This document shows positions 18,458 through 26,821 of a DNA stretch of 64,000 bases, piece after piece. The notes below the pieces were generated by a model. It had not been told where the DNA came from. It did not search any database and saw nothing but the letters and a program-made list of their open reading frames with translations. Source of the stretch: Gammaproteobacteria bacterium (GTDB lineage: Bacteria > Pseudomonadota > Gammaproteobacteria > SZUA-229). Numbering within the stretch: the first letter of the stretch is position 1; each line of letters starts with the position of its first letter. A program made the position numbers and the translations under genes. Where the stretch lies: assembly GCA_029882215.1 (NCBI GenBank), contig JAOULC010000009.1:18449-82448 (forward strand), read 5' to 3'.

Positions 18458-19406
18458 AAAAATCGCCCGCTCACCACTCAGTCATACTGAATATGTTCCC
18501 CTGTTTCAGCGCTCGTTTTTTTTGCCAAAGTACTGGCTGACCTGGACGGGTGTTTTTATTTTGTGGCTGCTGATGTTTTCAACATCTGCTTTCAGAAACA
18601 AGATTGCAGCAGTGATTGTGAGGCTTACGGTTAAAAAAAACTCGCGACAGTACCGTGTGGTGAAAACGAACCTGGAATTGTGCTTTGCTGAGAAAACAGA
18701 AACGGATATTGAAGAGATGGCCGGACGCTTTTTTTATTATAAGGCGCGGATATTTCTCGATTATGCGTTCTTGTGGTTTGCCGGTGAAAAAAAACTGCAG
18801 CAGATTTATCAGATTTATAATGATGATGAACTTAAGGTGCTCAACGCATCCGGTAATAATATTATCTTATTAACCTGTCATATGCTGGCACTGGATCACG
18901 GCGCGCAGGCATTGTCATTTGATTACCCGGTTATTGGACTGGTCAAAGCTATCAAGAACCCTGTCACTGACTGGCTGGTTGCGAGAGGAAGAACCCGCTT
19001 CAATACCCGTTTGTATGAGCGTTCTTTTGGCATGAAGGGGATTGTCAGTAGTATTAAAAAAGGTGATCAGTTTTTTTATTTGCCGGATGAAGATTTGGGT
19101 AATGAACGGTCGGAGTTTTTACCATTTTTTGGTGTTCAGAAGGCGACTATTACAGCGCTGGGGCGACTGGCAAAAATATGTGATGCTAAGGTTGTTCCCT
19201 GTGTTCCTGTTTTCAATGAGAGTAACGGTAAATATGAAGTGCGTTTTCTGCACTCGATGGTTCACTACCCGACGGGCGATAAAGTTGCAGATGCAGTTAC
19301 GATGAATCAGATGCTGGAGGAAATGATACTGCTGGCACCGGAGCAATACCTGTGGAGCTTTCGTTATTTTAAAACAAGACCTGATGGTGAGCCGCCGGTT
19401 TACTGA
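18450..19406 (+). CDS. LpxL/HtrB-family lipid acyltransferase
   Basis: The 318-residue inner-membrane acyltransferase has an N-terminal anchor (about 31-48, GVFILWLLMFSTSAF). The HX4D catalytic motif is in LTCHMLALDHGAQA, where lipid A acyltransferases usually have HX4E or HX4D. A PDEDLG segment follows (FYLPDEDLGNERS), like the PDQD motif of the family. It probably adds a fatty acyl chain to lipid A or another glycerolipid; the acceptor is not deducible. I chose the ATG at 18450, preceded by AGGAAG, over an upstream in-frame start at 18429. Confidence 0.85.
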   Translation: MSKKIARSPLSHTEYVPLFQRSFFLPKYWLTWTGVFILWLLMFSTSAFRNKIAAVIVRLTVKKNSRQYRVVKTNLELCFAEKTETDIEEMAGRFFYYKARIFLDYAFLWFAGEKKLQQIYQIYNDDELKVLNASGNNIILLTCHMLALDHGAQALSFDYPVIGLVKAIKNPVTDWLVARGRTRFNTRLYERSFGMKGIVSSIKKGDQFFYLPDEDLGNERSEFLPFFGVQKATITALGRLAKICDAKVVPCVPVFNESNGKYEVRFLHSMVHYPTGDKVADAVTMNQMLEEMILLAPEQYLWSFRYFKTRPDGEPPVY

Positions 19407-19424
19407 TGGTTGACTGGAGTTATA

Positions 19425-19607
19425 ATGTTCAAAATTCTTAATAGCGTTCCCTATATAGGCGCACTTATTGTTGCGGTTGGTCTGGTTGCGGGGTTTACAT
19501 TTATGTTTTTAGGTAACGATCCGTTAACGAAAATATTTCTTGGTATGATCCCGGTAGGTTTTCTGATTTTATTTGTCGGTGTCGTCACTAATTTACTAAA
19601 AGACTGA
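19425..19607 (+). CDS. Small two-helix membrane protein
   Basis: The 60-residue protein is almost entirely hydrophobic, with two predicted helices (about 8-27 and 36-55) separated by GNDPLTK. The start is the ATG at 19425 with GGAG five bases upstream of a TTATA spacer. It lies 18 bases after the acyltransferase gene and is probably its operon partner. I do not recognise the family. Confidence 0.65.
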   Translation: MFKILNSVPYIGALIVAVGLVAGFTFMFLGNDPLTKIFLGMIPVGFLILFVGVVTNLLKD

Positions 19608-19736
19608 ATAAATTACTGGTGACGATAAATGTTCGCCTTTGAACTTTACGCTAAAGCGCCGTTGCCTTTTTGCTATATCATCTTTGTTTTTCAAATGATA
19701 ATCGCTGGTAACAGGAATCTGCTTATCAATAACTAA

Positions 19737-19746
19737 CCCCCCCCCC
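19737..19746. repeat. Ten-base C homopolymer
   Basis: A run of ten C (ten G on the minus strand) lies in the 289-base gap between the small membrane protein gene and ttcA. A small minus-strand reading frame (19596-19787) crosses it but has no ribosome site or recognisable family. A hairpin (CTACAG/CTGTAG) sits at 19795-19829. Confidence 0.8.
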
Positions 19747-19896
19747 GCCTTTTTCATGCTCTGCTGATGAGCTAAATACCATAGCATATTATTTCTACAG
19801 TGGGGGTGCTCGCTGCTTTAGCACTGTAGCTGATAAAAAGTAAGCGTAACGAAAAGTTCTTAATAAATCTGGTATTCATGATATTTCTGACTATGG

Positions 19897-20676
19897 TCAT
19901 ACTTGAGCCGTTTTTTTGGTAACCACCTGTGTGTCGTCAAATTCTGGCATGCCTTCGGCCATGATGGGTTTGAGTGTGCTTAAGAGAGTTTTGAATAGTG
20001 TTTTATTGTTCTGTTCTTCTTTATGCAGTAACTGTTTCATGTGCTCGCGCTGAGTGGGCATGCTGAAACAGGCCGGGCAGCTGTCGGCAATCACTGGAAT
20101 CTGATGTTCCTTCACAAAGTCTCTGCTTTGTCTTTCGCGCATATACACCAGTGGCCTGATGATTCTTAAGTCACCGTCATCATTGGTATAGTGAGCTTTC
20201 ATGGTTTTGACTTTACCAAGGTGAAAGGCGGACATTAAAAAGCTTTCGGCAAGGTCGTCAAGGTGCTGACCTAATGCCAGAACGTTGTAGCCATGTTTTC
20301 TGGCGGTGCTGTACATGATGCCGCGTTTAATACGTGAACAAAACGCGCAATAAGATGGCTTGCCCATATGAGCTTTCGCCATCTCCATGATGGGTTCACG
20401 CATATAATGATATTCAAGCCCCAGTGACTCGATATAGGGAATCATTGATGACGGGTCAAAGTCACCGGCCTGCGGATCAACGGTAATCACGCCAAGCTCA
20501 AAATTTATTGGTGCGTGTTTTTGAAAATGGTTCAGTACGTGTAATAAGGTTAAAGAGTCTTTTCCACCGGATAAACCCAGTAAAATCCGGTCGCCGTCAT
20601 GAATCATTTTAAAGTGACTAATAGCCTGACCTGCCAGGCGTAAAATTGATTTAGGGGGTGGAAAAAATTGATTCAT
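19897..20676 (-). CDS. ttcA: tRNA 2-thiocytidine(32) synthetase
   Basis: Thiolates C32 of certain tRNAs using ATP and an Fe-S cluster. The 259-residue protein has the PP-loop SGGKDS at 36-41 and the CxxC pair C110/C113 in YCAFCSRIKRG. Further cysteines are C200/C203 in DSCPAC. In E. coli TtcA three such cysteines hold the cluster. E. coli TtcA is about 50 residues longer, so this is a compact form. It is monocistronic with its own upstream region. Confidence 0.93.
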   Translation of the reverse strand: MNQFFPPPKSILRLAGQAISHFKMIHDGDRILLGLSGGKDSLTLLHVLNHFQKHAPINFELGVITVDPQAGDFDPSSMIPYIESLGLEYHYMREPIMEMAKAHMGKPSYCAFCSRIKRGIMYSTARKHGYNVLALGQHLDDLAESFLMSAFHLGKVKTMKAHYTNDDGDLRIIRPLVYMRERQSRDFVKEHQIPVIADSCPACFSMPTQREHMKQLLHKEEQNNKTLFKTLLSTLKPIMAEGMPEFDDTQVVTKKTAQV

Positions 20677-20815
20677 CTTTGCAGTCTCTGATTAAGCCCG
20701 AAACATTATAGACTTAATCGGCCGTGGCCAACATAAAATACTGGTACTGAATGTAATCCCGGTGCAAGTGTAATCGGTTAGGTGTTTAGGATTTTGCTGA
20801 TATTGTGCCAGTGGT

Positions 20816-20850
20816 AAAAAGAAATCTCAGCCTATCCGTGGCTGAGATTT
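20816..20850 (-). terminator. Rho-independent terminator upstream of ttcA
   Basis: A perfect 11-bp stem (20822-20832 with 20840-20850) has a 7-nt loop. Read on the minus strand it is followed by C and five Ts (20820-20816). Because it precedes the ttcA promoter region on the same strand, it must end a different minus-strand transcript. It could also act weakly on the plus strand. Confidence 0.7.
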
Positions 20851-20927
20851 TTGGCTTCTCTGACAGGAGGTGTGTCAGCTTTAATGAAGAATTGGGGTAT
20901 CTTCATGGCATCCATGCCCTAAGGCAT
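20816..20927 (-). ncRNA. Candidate small RNA with C-rich hairpin loops
   Basis: No gene explains the terminator at 20816-20850. Upstream of it on the minus strand are three consecutive hairpins. The first is GGCAT/ATGCC (about 20907-20918), the second ATGAAGA/TCTTCAT (about 20883-20905), with ACCCC in its loop, and the third CTGACA/TGTCAG (about 20860-20878), with ACCTCC in its loop. A TATATT/TATTAT -10 candidate lies at 20939-20932, which would give an RNA of about 110 nt. C-rich loops that can pair with Shine-Dalgarno sequences are common in trans-acting sRNAs. The strand is inferred from the better U-tract. Confidence 0.42.
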
Positions 20928-21063
20928 ATTGATAATATAGCGGTGTTATTGGCAGCGATGTCGGTAAAGTCTTAAAATTGAAGATGAAGGTTTCTTGATT
21001 TTATGTAAGAAACATCTGAAGAGCAGCGCTGCAGTGGCGTTGTAGTGAGATAAAATATAGGGC

Positions 21064-21266
21064 AATAAAAAACCCGGTCAATCCATGACCGGGTTTCGCC
21101 ATCCTAGCAGACTTGGTGATTAGTCTCGCGCATTTAAGTACGTCCTAGTATTTCCGCTCGTTCCTTTGAGAGTCTCTGACTGTCCGTAGATTCCTTATCC
21201 CTGAGACTCCTCTACTTCCTGATATAATTTAGCTTCCTTGCAGACCTTTATTTCCTTAGGTCTGGT
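21064..21266 (-). ncRNA. CsrB/RsmY/RsmZ-type small RNA (CsrA/RsmA sponge)
   Basis: The minus strand of this gene-free region contains twelve GGA triplets in about 200 nt, eight of them AGGA. They lie at the complements of 21253, 21235, 21217, 21208, 21198, 21192, 21183, 21162, 21153, 21143, 21102 and 21082. Several fall in hairpin loops. AGACC/GGTCT encloses TAAGGAAATAAA near the 5' end, GAGTCTC/GAGACTC encloses three, and the terminator loop holds one. GGA in loops is the binding signature for CsrA/RsmA dimers. The RNA ends in a strong terminator and begins about 7 nt after a CATAAT box. A GacA/UvrY-type palindrome lies upstream. The exact family (CsrB, RsmY or RsmZ) cannot be assigned. Confidence 0.88.
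21067..21096 (-). terminator. Rho-independent terminator of the CsrB/Rsm-type RNA
   Basis: A perfect 11-bp stem (21070-21080 with 21086-21096) has a 5-nt loop that includes GGA on the minus strand. The minus strand continues into six Ts and ATT. It is unambiguously oriented on the minus strand. Confidence 0.9.
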
Positions 21267-21270
21267 AAGG

Positions 21271-21276
21271 ATTATG
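21271..21276 (-). promoter_or_regulatory. Predicted -10 element of the CsrB/Rsm-type RNA
   Basis: CATAAT on the minus strand matches TATAAT at five of six positions. It would place the transcript start near 21264-21266, just before the first GGA hairpin. There is no good -35 hexamer at the right distance, as expected for an activator-dependent promoter. Confidence 0.5.
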
Positions 21277-21342
21277 CACGATGCCTTTTGGGATCACTAG
21301 GCGTGGAATCGGAACGTACTGTAAGGAAAATGAATCATAGTA

Positions 21343-21360
21343 TGTAGGAAATATCCTACA
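21343..21360. promoter_or_regulatory. GacA/UvrY/LetA-type upstream activating palindrome
   Basis: The 18-base palindrome TGTAGG-N6-CCTACA closely follows the response-regulator site TGTAAG-N6-CTTACA, which drives rsmY, rsmZ and csrB promoters in gammaproteobacteria. It is centred about 86 bases upstream of the predicted start of the GGA-rich RNA. It is also about 100 bases upstream of pip, so it could affect both. Confidence 0.75.
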
Positions 21361-21420
21361 TCTAGTGAGATATTTCTAAAACGGGCATTGTAAGCATCTT
21401 TCTTATGGCTGAGTATGGCA

Positions 21421-21426
21421 TATAAT
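21421..21426 (+). promoter_or_regulatory. Predicted -10 element of pip
   Basis: A perfect TATAAT lies 28 bases upstream of the pip GTG start, with no clear -35. The ribosome site AAAGGAAAG follows. Confidence 0.5.
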
Positions 21427-21453
21427 TCTAAAAAAGAATAAAGGAAAGCTACC

Positions 21454-22407
21454 GTGCGTAATTATTTATACCCAGACTTGCACCCCTATCACCAACAGTT
21501 CTTGCAGGTTGATGAGTGTCACCGGCTTTATATCGAAGAGTCGGGTAATCCTGATGGTATTCCGGTGGTTTTTTTACACGGCGGGCCTGGTGCCAGTTGC
21601 GGGCCTATGCACAGGCGGTTTTTTGATCCTAAAAAATATCGAATTATCCTTTTTGATCAGAGGGGCTGTGGCCAGTCGATACCGCATGCCAGTTTACAGG
21701 ATAATACCAGTCAGGAACTGGTACAGGATATGGAGCGTATACGGGCTGCTCTGGAAATTAAACAATGGATTGTCTTTGGTGGTTCATGGGGCTCTACACT
21801 GGCTCTGCTTTATGCTCAGGCTCATCCGAAGAGCGTCCTGGCTCTGGTTGTACGGGGTATTTTCCTGTGCCGGGACGAAGATGTTAAATGGTTTTACCAG
21901 CAGGGCACCAGCGCGTTGTTTCCCGAGTACTGGCAGGATTTTGTTGCACCCATTCCGGAGTCTGAACGCGGCGACATGATTAAGGCCTATTATAAAGTAT
22001 TAACGGGTAAGGATGATGTTGCGAAAATGCGTGCGGCTGAGGCGTGGTCACTCTGGGAAGGGCGAACCGCCTGTCTGCAGGCTAATGATGTTGTGATTGA
22101 TTATTTTTCTGACCCCTATGTAGCCCTGAGCGTGGCAAGAATCGAAGCGCATTACTTTGTTAATAACAGTTTTTTGCAGCCAGATCAGATACTAAATAAT
22201 ACCTATAAATTGAAAAATATCCCCGGTTATATCGTCCACGGGCGTTACGATGTAATTTGTCCTGCTCAACAAGCATGGGCTTTGCATCAGGCCTGGCCAG
22301 AGTCGCAATTAAATATGATTGAAGATGCCGGTCATGCAGTTAGTGAACCGGGTATTACACAGCGACTGGTTGAAATTATGGATGAATTAGCGGTGACACT
22401 TTCTTGA
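21454..22407 (+). CDS. pip: Proline iminopeptidase (alpha/beta hydrolase)
   Basis: Releases N-terminal proline from peptides. The 317-residue S33-family enzyme has the oxyanion motif FLHGGPGASCG (40-50), DQRGCGQS (68-75) and the nucleophile elbow GGSWGS (S111). The catalytic His lies in DAGHAVSEPG near the C-terminus, and the acid lies in HGRYDVICP. The start is GTG with AAAGGAAAG upstream. The last codon overlaps the TTG start of dtd. Confidence 0.94.
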   Translation: MRNYLYPDLHPYHQQFLQVDECHRLYIEESGNPDGIPVVFLHGGPGASCGPMHRRFFDPKKYRIILFDQRGCGQSIPHASLQDNTSQELVQDMERIRAALEIKQWIVFGGSWGSTLALLYAQAHPKSVLALVVRGIFLCRDEDVKWFYQQGTSALFPEYWQDFVAPIPESERGDMIKAYYKVLTGKDDVAKMRAAEAWSLWEGRTACLQANDVVIDYFSDPYVALSVARIEAHYFVNNSFLQPDQILNNTYKLKNIPGYIVHGRYDVICPAQQAWALHQAWPESQLNMIEDAGHAVSEPGITQRLVEIMDELAVTLS

Positions 22408-22850
22408 TTGCATTATTGCAACGAGTGACTGAGGCTTCCGTTGAAGTAAACGGGGTGCAGATAGCCGCTATTACGAAGGGGTTGATGGTCTTATTGGCTG
22501 TTGAAAAAGATGATGACGATAATATTGCTCGGCGCTTAGTAGATAAGTTGCTGAAATATAGGGTGTTTTCAGACGAAGAAGAGAAAATGAATTTAAGTTT
22601 GCTGGATATTCAGGGCGAGCTATTACTGGTGCCGCAATTTACGCTTGCAGCGAATACGGAAAAAGGCTTGCGGCCAAGTTTTTCATCGGCAGCGCTGCCT
22701 TCTAGCGCTGAGCGACTATTTGAACGCTGTGTTTTATTGGCTAATGAGACCGGCTGTGCCGTTAGGGCTGGCCAGTTTGGAGCAGATATGAAGGTATCTT
22801 TAGTCAATGACGGGCCGGTTACTTTTTGGTTGCAGGTTGCGGCTAAATGA
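22404..22850 (+). CDS. dtd: D-aminoacyl-tRNA deacylase
   Basis: Hydrolyses D-aminoacyl-tRNA (and mischarged glycyl-tRNA-Ala) to recycle tRNA. The 148-residue protein begins MIALLQRVTEASVEV as in DTD. It has the SQ-type motif region LVPQFTLAA and the C-terminal GP motif NDGPVTFWLQ (the NxGP cross-subunit motif). The start is a TTG that overlaps the pip stop codon, so the two genes are translationally coupled. Confidence 0.95.
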   Translation: MIALLQRVTEASVEVNGVQIAAITKGLMVLLAVEKDDDDNIARRLVDKLLKYRVFSDEEEKMNLSLLDIQGELLLVPQFTLAANTEKGLRPSFSSAALPSSAERLFERCVLLANETGCAVRAGQFGADMKVSLVNDGPVTFWLQVAAK

Positions 22851-22928
22851 GATGCAGCCTTGAAAAATAACTTAATGGTTAAAAATCAACCTAAGCAACG
22901 GAAAAACAGTGATTTTTTACTGGAAAAC

Positions 22929-22957
22929 GATACAACGTCGGCCTTATCCGTTGTATC
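22929..22957. repeat. Perfect 9-bp inverted repeat upstream of hisB
   Basis: GATACAACG (22929-22937) and CGTTGTATC (22949-22957) are separated by 11 bases and end 30 bases before the hisB start. It could be an mRNA leader hairpin or an operator for a dimeric regulator. There is no U-tract after it, so it is not a simple terminator. Confidence 0.55.
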
Positions 22958-22987
22958 CTATGACTTTTAAAGATCGGAGCTTGCCGC

Positions 22988-23581
22988 ATGGCGCAACGCA
23001 AGGCTGAGATAAGCCGCGACACACTGGAAACCCAGATCAGTGTCAGTATTAATCTAGATGGTACTGGAAAATCAAATTTTGAAACCGGAGTGGCTTTTTT
23101 AGACCACATGATGGATCAGATTGCTCGTCATGGCATGATAGATCTTGATGTGCGAGCAATGGGCGACTTACATATAGATGCACACCACACGGTTGAAGAC
23201 ATTGGTATCACTCTGGGACAGGCGTTTAGTAAGGCAATGGGTGATAAGGTGGGTATTACACGCTACGGACATTCGTACGTTCCATTAGATGAGGCACTGT
23301 CTCGTGTCGTCATCGACTTTTCAGGCCGGCCCGGACTGGAGTTTGATGTCGACTTCAAACGCGGCATGATTGGTGACTTTGATGTTGACCTGTTTCACGA
23401 GTTCTTTCAGGGTTTTGTTAACCACGCACATGCAACCTTACACATTGATAATATCAAAGGTCGTAATGCACACCATATCGCCGAAACAGTTTTTAAAGCT
23501 TTCGGCCGGGCAATTCGCATGGCGATCGAGCCAGATGCTCGCATGCAAGGTATTCTGCCATCAACAAAAGGGGCTTTGTAA
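22988..23581 (+). CDS. hisB: Imidazoleglycerol-phosphate dehydratase
   Basis: Sixth step of histidine synthesis. The 197-residue monofunctional form is without the phosphatase domain found in E. coli HisB. The Mn-binding repeats are visible as [13 protein letters not shown] (HDLD-type) with [10 protein letters not shown], and again as [14 protein letters not shown] with NAHHIAE. It heads the hisBHAFIE-tatABC run of plus-strand genes. Confidence 0.97.
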   Translation: MAQRKAEISRDTLETQISVSINLDGTGKSNFETGVAFLDHMMDQIARHGMIDLDVRAMGDLHIDAHHTVEDIGITLGQAFSKAMGDKVGITRYGHSYVPLDEALSRVVIDFSGRPGLEFDVDFKRGMIGDFDVDLFHEFFQGFVNHAHATLHIDNIKGRNAHHIAETVFKAFGRAIRMAIEPDARMQGILPSTKGAL

Positions 23582-23587
23582 GTTCCA

Positions 23588-24235
23588 ATGTCTTTGATAG
23601 CAGTTGTTGATTATGGCATGGGTAACCTGCGCTCGGTTTCCAAGGCCATCGAACATGTCGCCGATAGTTCAGACCGAGTTATAGTAACTTCCAGACCGGA
23701 AGATATTCATAATGCTGATCGTGTGGTTTTTCCAGGGCAGGGAGCTGCGCGTGACTGCATGCATGAGTTGACGGCGTGTGATTTAGATCAGCCAGTACTA
23801 CAGGCTGCCCGAGAAAAACCATTTCTTGGTATCTGCATGGGTATGCAAATTTTACTGAGTCATAGTGAAGAAAATCAGGGCACGCCTTGCCTGGATTTAT
23901 ATAAAGGTGAAGTACGTCACTTTGATAAAAACATGCATGCTGAAGACGGCTTGAAATTAAAAGTCCCGCACATGGGATGGAATGAAGTGAACTGGGCGAT
24001 TGAACATCCCATGCTGCATAACATTGCGCAGGGCAGTCGCTTTTATTTTGTGCATAGTTATTATGCTGATCCTGCCGACAGCGCTCTGACTGCAGCGCGT
24101 AGTCAGTACGGTATTGATTTTACCTGTGCATTATCTAAAGATAATGTCATGGCCGTGCAGTTTCACCCGGAGAAAAGCGCGGCAGACGGATTACAACTTT
24201 TAAAAAATTTCTGTGACTGGAATGGGAAGCCATAA
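23588..24235 (+). CDS. hisH: Imidazole glycerol phosphate synthase, glutamine amidotransferase subunit
   Basis: Supplies ammonia from glutamine to HisF. The 215-residue class I amidotransferase has the nucleophile motif FLGICMGMQIL (Cys at about 83) and the C-terminal His-Glu pair in VQFHPEKS. It follows hisB by 6 bases. Confidence 0.97.
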   Translation: MSLIAVVDYGMGNLRSVSKAIEHVADSSDRVIVTSRPEDIHNADRVVFPGQGAARDCMHELTACDLDQPVLQAAREKPFLGICMGMQILLSHSEENQGTPCLDLYKGEVRHFDKNMHAEDGLKLKVPHMGWNEVNWAIEHPMLHNIAQGSRFYFVHSYYADPADSALTAARSQYGIDFTCALSKDNVMAVQFHPEKSAADGLQLLKNFCDWNGKP

Positions 24236-24260
24236 AAGTGGACAATAAAAGAGGCGAGAT

Positions 24261-25004
24261 ATGTTATTAATTCCTGCAATTGATCTTAAAGATGGCAAAT
24301 GCGTTCGTCTGAGACAAGGCGATATGGAAGACGAAACCATTTTTTCTGAAGATCCGGTTGAAGTAGCGGCCAGATGGGTTGAAGCAGGGGCTCGTCGTTT
24401 ACATCTGGTTGATTTGAACGGTGCATTTGCAGGTGAGCCAAAAAATGCCGGTATCGTGCATGAAATCTGCAAGGCCTTTCCTGATTTGCCTGTACAGATA
24501 GGCGGCGGTATCCGCAGTGAAGAAACCATTGAAACCTATCTTGATGCCGGAGTGAGATACGTTATTGTCGGCACCAAGGCGGTACAGGAATCACACTTCG
24601 TACCAGAAATTTGCGCAGAATTCCCGACTCATATTATTGTCGGCCTGGATGCTAAAGACGGTAAAGTGGCGACTGATGGCTGGTCAAAACTGTCCAAGCA
24701 TGACGTAATTGATATGGCTAAACACTTTGAAGAAGACGGTGTTGAAGCCATTATTTATACTGATATCTCCCGTGATGGCATGATGAAGGGAGTAAATGTT
24801 GAAGCCACCGTAAAACTGGCTCAGGCGATAAATATTCCTGTTATTGCTTCCGGTGGTATTACCAATATGGATGATATTAAAGCATTAGCAGCAGTTGAAG
24901 ATGAAGGTATCATGGGTGCGATTACCGGTCGTGCTATCTATGAGGGTACACTGAATCTGAAAGAGGCTCAGGCATGGGCCGACACAGTAGGTAAAAGAGC
25001 TTAA
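24261..25004 (+). CDS. hisA: Phosphoribosylformimino-AICAR ribotide isomerase
   Basis: Fourth enzyme of histidine synthesis, a (beta/alpha)8 barrel of 247 residues. It has the catalytic Asp in [14 protein letters not shown] and the second acid in [14 protein letters not shown], plus phosphate-binding loops [10 protein letters not shown] and [10 protein letters not shown]. Its stop codon overlaps the hisF start (TAATG). Confidence 0.98.
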   Translation: MLLIPAIDLKDGKCVRLRQGDMEDETIFSEDPVEVAARWVEAGARRLHLVDLNGAFAGEPKNAGIVHEICKAFPDLPVQIGGGIRSEETIETYLDAGVRYVIVGTKAVQESHFVPEICAEFPTHIIVGLDAKDGKVATDGWSKLSKHDVIDMAKHFEEDGVEAIIYTDISRDGMMKGVNVEATVKLAQAINIPVIASGGITNMDDIKALAAVEDEGIMGAITGRAIYEGTLNLKEAQAWADTVGKRA

Positions 25005-25777
25005 TGTCACTTGCGAAAAGAATCATTCCTTGTCTTGATGTGGCTAATGGTCGGGTCGTTAAAGGTGTTCAGTTTGTTGATATCCGTGATGCCGGTGATC
25101 CGGTTGAAGTTGCGAAGCGCTATGACCTTGAAGGTGCCGATGAAATCACCTTCCTTGATATCACCGCTACATCGGATGATCGCGATACAATTATTCATGT
25201 TGTAGAACAGGTTGCCGAACAGGTTTTTATCCCGCTGACTGTTGGCGGTGGAGTACGCAGTATTGATGATGTGCGCAAGTTATTAAATGCAGGTGCTGAC
25301 AAGGTTGCTATTAATTCCGCAGCAATTTTTAATCCTGAGTTTGTTAAAGAAGTCGCTGATAAAGTGGGCTCTCAATGTATCGTTGTTGCCATTGATGCCA
25401 AACGGGTTAATGCTGAAGGCGAAATCAGTCGTTGGGAAATATTTACCCATGGCGGCAGAAAAGAAACAGGTATTGATGCCGTTGAATGGGCTGTCAAGAT
25501 GGTAAGCTATGGTGCCGGTGAAATCCTGCTAACCAGCATGGACAGAGACGGCACAAAAATTGGTTTTGATCTTGAGTTAACCCGGGCCATTACTGATGCC
25601 GTTAATGTACCGGTGATTGCTTCGGGAGGTGTTGGTAATCTTGAACATCTTGCTCAGGGGATTACTGAAGGCCATGCTGATGCAGTATTAGCAGCCAGTA
25701 TTTTTCACTTTGCAGAGTATACTGTTGGCGAAGCTAAACAGTATATGGCCGATCGCGGCATAGAAGTACGGCTGTGA
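25004..25777 (+). CDS. hisF: Imidazole glycerol phosphate synthase, cyclase subunit
   Basis: Condenses the HisA product with ammonia from HisH, giving imidazole glycerol phosphate and AICAR. The 257-residue barrel has both catalytic aspartates ([15 protein letters not shown] and [11 protein letters not shown]) and phosphate loops [10 protein letters not shown] and [10 protein letters not shown]. It is the paralogue of the upstream hisA. Confidence 0.98.
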   Translation: MSLAKRIIPCLDVANGRVVKGVQFVDIRDAGDPVEVAKRYDLEGADEITFLDITATSDDRDTIIHVVEQVAEQVFIPLTVGGGVRSIDDVRKLLNAGADKVAINSAAIFNPEFVKEVADKVGSQCIVVAIDAKRVNAEGEISRWEIFTHGGRKETGIDAVEWAVKMVSYGAGEILLTSMDRDGTKIGFDLELTRAITDAVNVPVIASGGVGNLEHLAQGITEGHADAVLAASIFHFAEYTVGEAKQYMADRGIEVRL

Positions 25778-25793
25778 CGAGTGTTTGCTGATC

Positions 25794-26189
25794 ATGTCAG
25801 ATAAAAAGACAGCCTGGCTTGATCAGGTAAAATGGACAGATGACGGCCTGGTGCCGGTGATTGCGCAGGATGCAACATCAGGGCGAATTTTAATGATGGC
25901 CTGGATGAATCGTGAGTCGTTATTAATGACGGCAGAAAAAAATGAAGCGGTTTATTGGTCGCGCTCGCGGCAAAAGCTATGGCATAAAGGTGAGAGCTCA
26001 GGCCATACGCAAAAAGTGAAATCAATTCGACTCGATTGTGATGCAGATGTTATTGTCTTACAGGTTGAGCAGCTTGGCGGGATTGCCTGTCACACTGGGC
26101 GTGAAAGTTGTTTTTATAGTGAATTAAACAATAGCGAGTGGCAGGTGGTTGAGGCTGTCATAAAAGACCCAAAGGAAATCTATCAATGA
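25794..26189 (+). CDS. hisI: Phosphoribosyl-AMP cyclohydrolase
   Basis: Third step of histidine synthesis. The 131-residue zinc enzyme has [41 protein letters not shown] and the cysteine pair in [10 protein letters not shown]. It is separate from hisE, unlike the fused E. coli HisIE. The ATG at 25794 is preferred over a TTG at 25785. It overlaps hisE by 4 bases. Confidence 0.96.
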   Translation: MSDKKTAWLDQVKWTDDGLVPVIAQDATSGRILMMAWMNRESLLMTAEKNEAVYWSRSRQKLWHKGESSGHTQKVKSIRLDCDADVIVLQVEQLGGIACHTGRESCFYSELNNSEWQVVEAVIKDPKEIYQ

Positions 26190-26509
26190 ATAGTGATGTC
26201 CTGAAGCGTCTTGAAGAAGTTCTGGATGCACGCAAAAGTGCTGACCCGGATTCATCTTATGTTGCCAAGCTTTATCATAAAGGGCTGGACTCGATTTTAA
26301 AAAAAATCGGTGAAGAAGCCACTGAAACGGTAATGGCAGCCAAGGATGGAGAAAAGGACAAAATAATCTATGAAACTGCGGACCTGTGGTTTCATTGCAT
26401 GGTGTTGTTAAGCCAACAAAATATTAAAGTAGAAGATGTCTTAACAGAACTGGATCGCCGTTTCGGCTTGTCTGGTTTGGAAGAAAAAGCATCTCGATCA
26501 ACTGACTAA
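26186..26509 (+). CDS. hisE: Phosphoribosyl-ATP pyrophosphatase
   Basis: Second step of histidine synthesis. The 107-residue all-alpha MazG-like fold has the acidic motif [17 protein letters not shown] and the ETADLWFH metal-binding helix. The ATGA overlap with hisI indicates coupled translation. The tat genes follow on the same strand. Confidence 0.96.
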   Translation: MNSDVLKRLEEVLDARKSADPDSSYVAKLYHKGLDSILKKIGEEATETVMAAKDGEKDKIIYETADLWFHCMVLLSQQNIKVEDVLTELDRRFGLSGLEEKASRSTD

Positions 26510-26530
26510 AAATTATCTTTGGAGAAAAAT

Positions 26531-26776
26531 ATGGGTATTAGTATTTGGCAATTAGTAATTATTCTGGGTATCGTAATTTTATTATTCGGTACAAAAAAAT
26601 TACGCAATGTGGGTGGCGATTTAGGTAATGCCATTAAAAGCTTTAAAAGCGCAGTAAAAACAGGCGAAGAAGAAGCTGCCAGCGCAGAAAAAGCGAATGA
26701 TCAGATTGTAAAAAAAGAAGACGGTCGTATTATCGAAGCTGAAGTCAGCAAAGAAAAAGACGAAAATAAGTCTTAA
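26531..26776 (+). CDS. tatA: Twin-arginine translocase subunit TatA
   Basis: Pore-forming subunit of the Tat export system. The 81-residue protein has one N-terminal helix ([20 protein letters not shown]), the [14 protein letters not shown] hinge and amphipathic helix, and a charged tail. The ATG at 26531 with GGAG upstream gives the canonical start. Confidence 0.96.
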   Translation: MGISIWQLVIILGIVILLFGTKKLRNVGGDLGNAIKSFKSAVKTGEEEAASAEKANDQIVKKEDGRIIEAEVSKEKDENKS

Positions 26777-26821
26777 GCAATCGTAGAGCGTTGGTCGGTT
26801 TACTTAACAGGTATTTGATAC

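Noticed and set aside
19596..19787. A 63-codon minus-strand frame crossing the C tract.
   Set aside because: No ribosome site, no recognisable family, low complexity at the tract; probably chance.
20865..20921. A 12-codon frame starting at 20883 (MKNWGIFMASMP) with AGGAGG upstream, on the plus strand.
   Set aside because: The ribosome site lies in a hairpin loop 12 bases away, no gene follows on that strand for over 500 bases, and the terminator favours a minus-strand RNA. It remains possible but unsupported.
21001..21022. TGTAAG-N6-CTGAAG as a second GacA-type box for the shorter sRNA candidate.
   Set aside because: Only the left half matches; the right half agrees at three of six bases.
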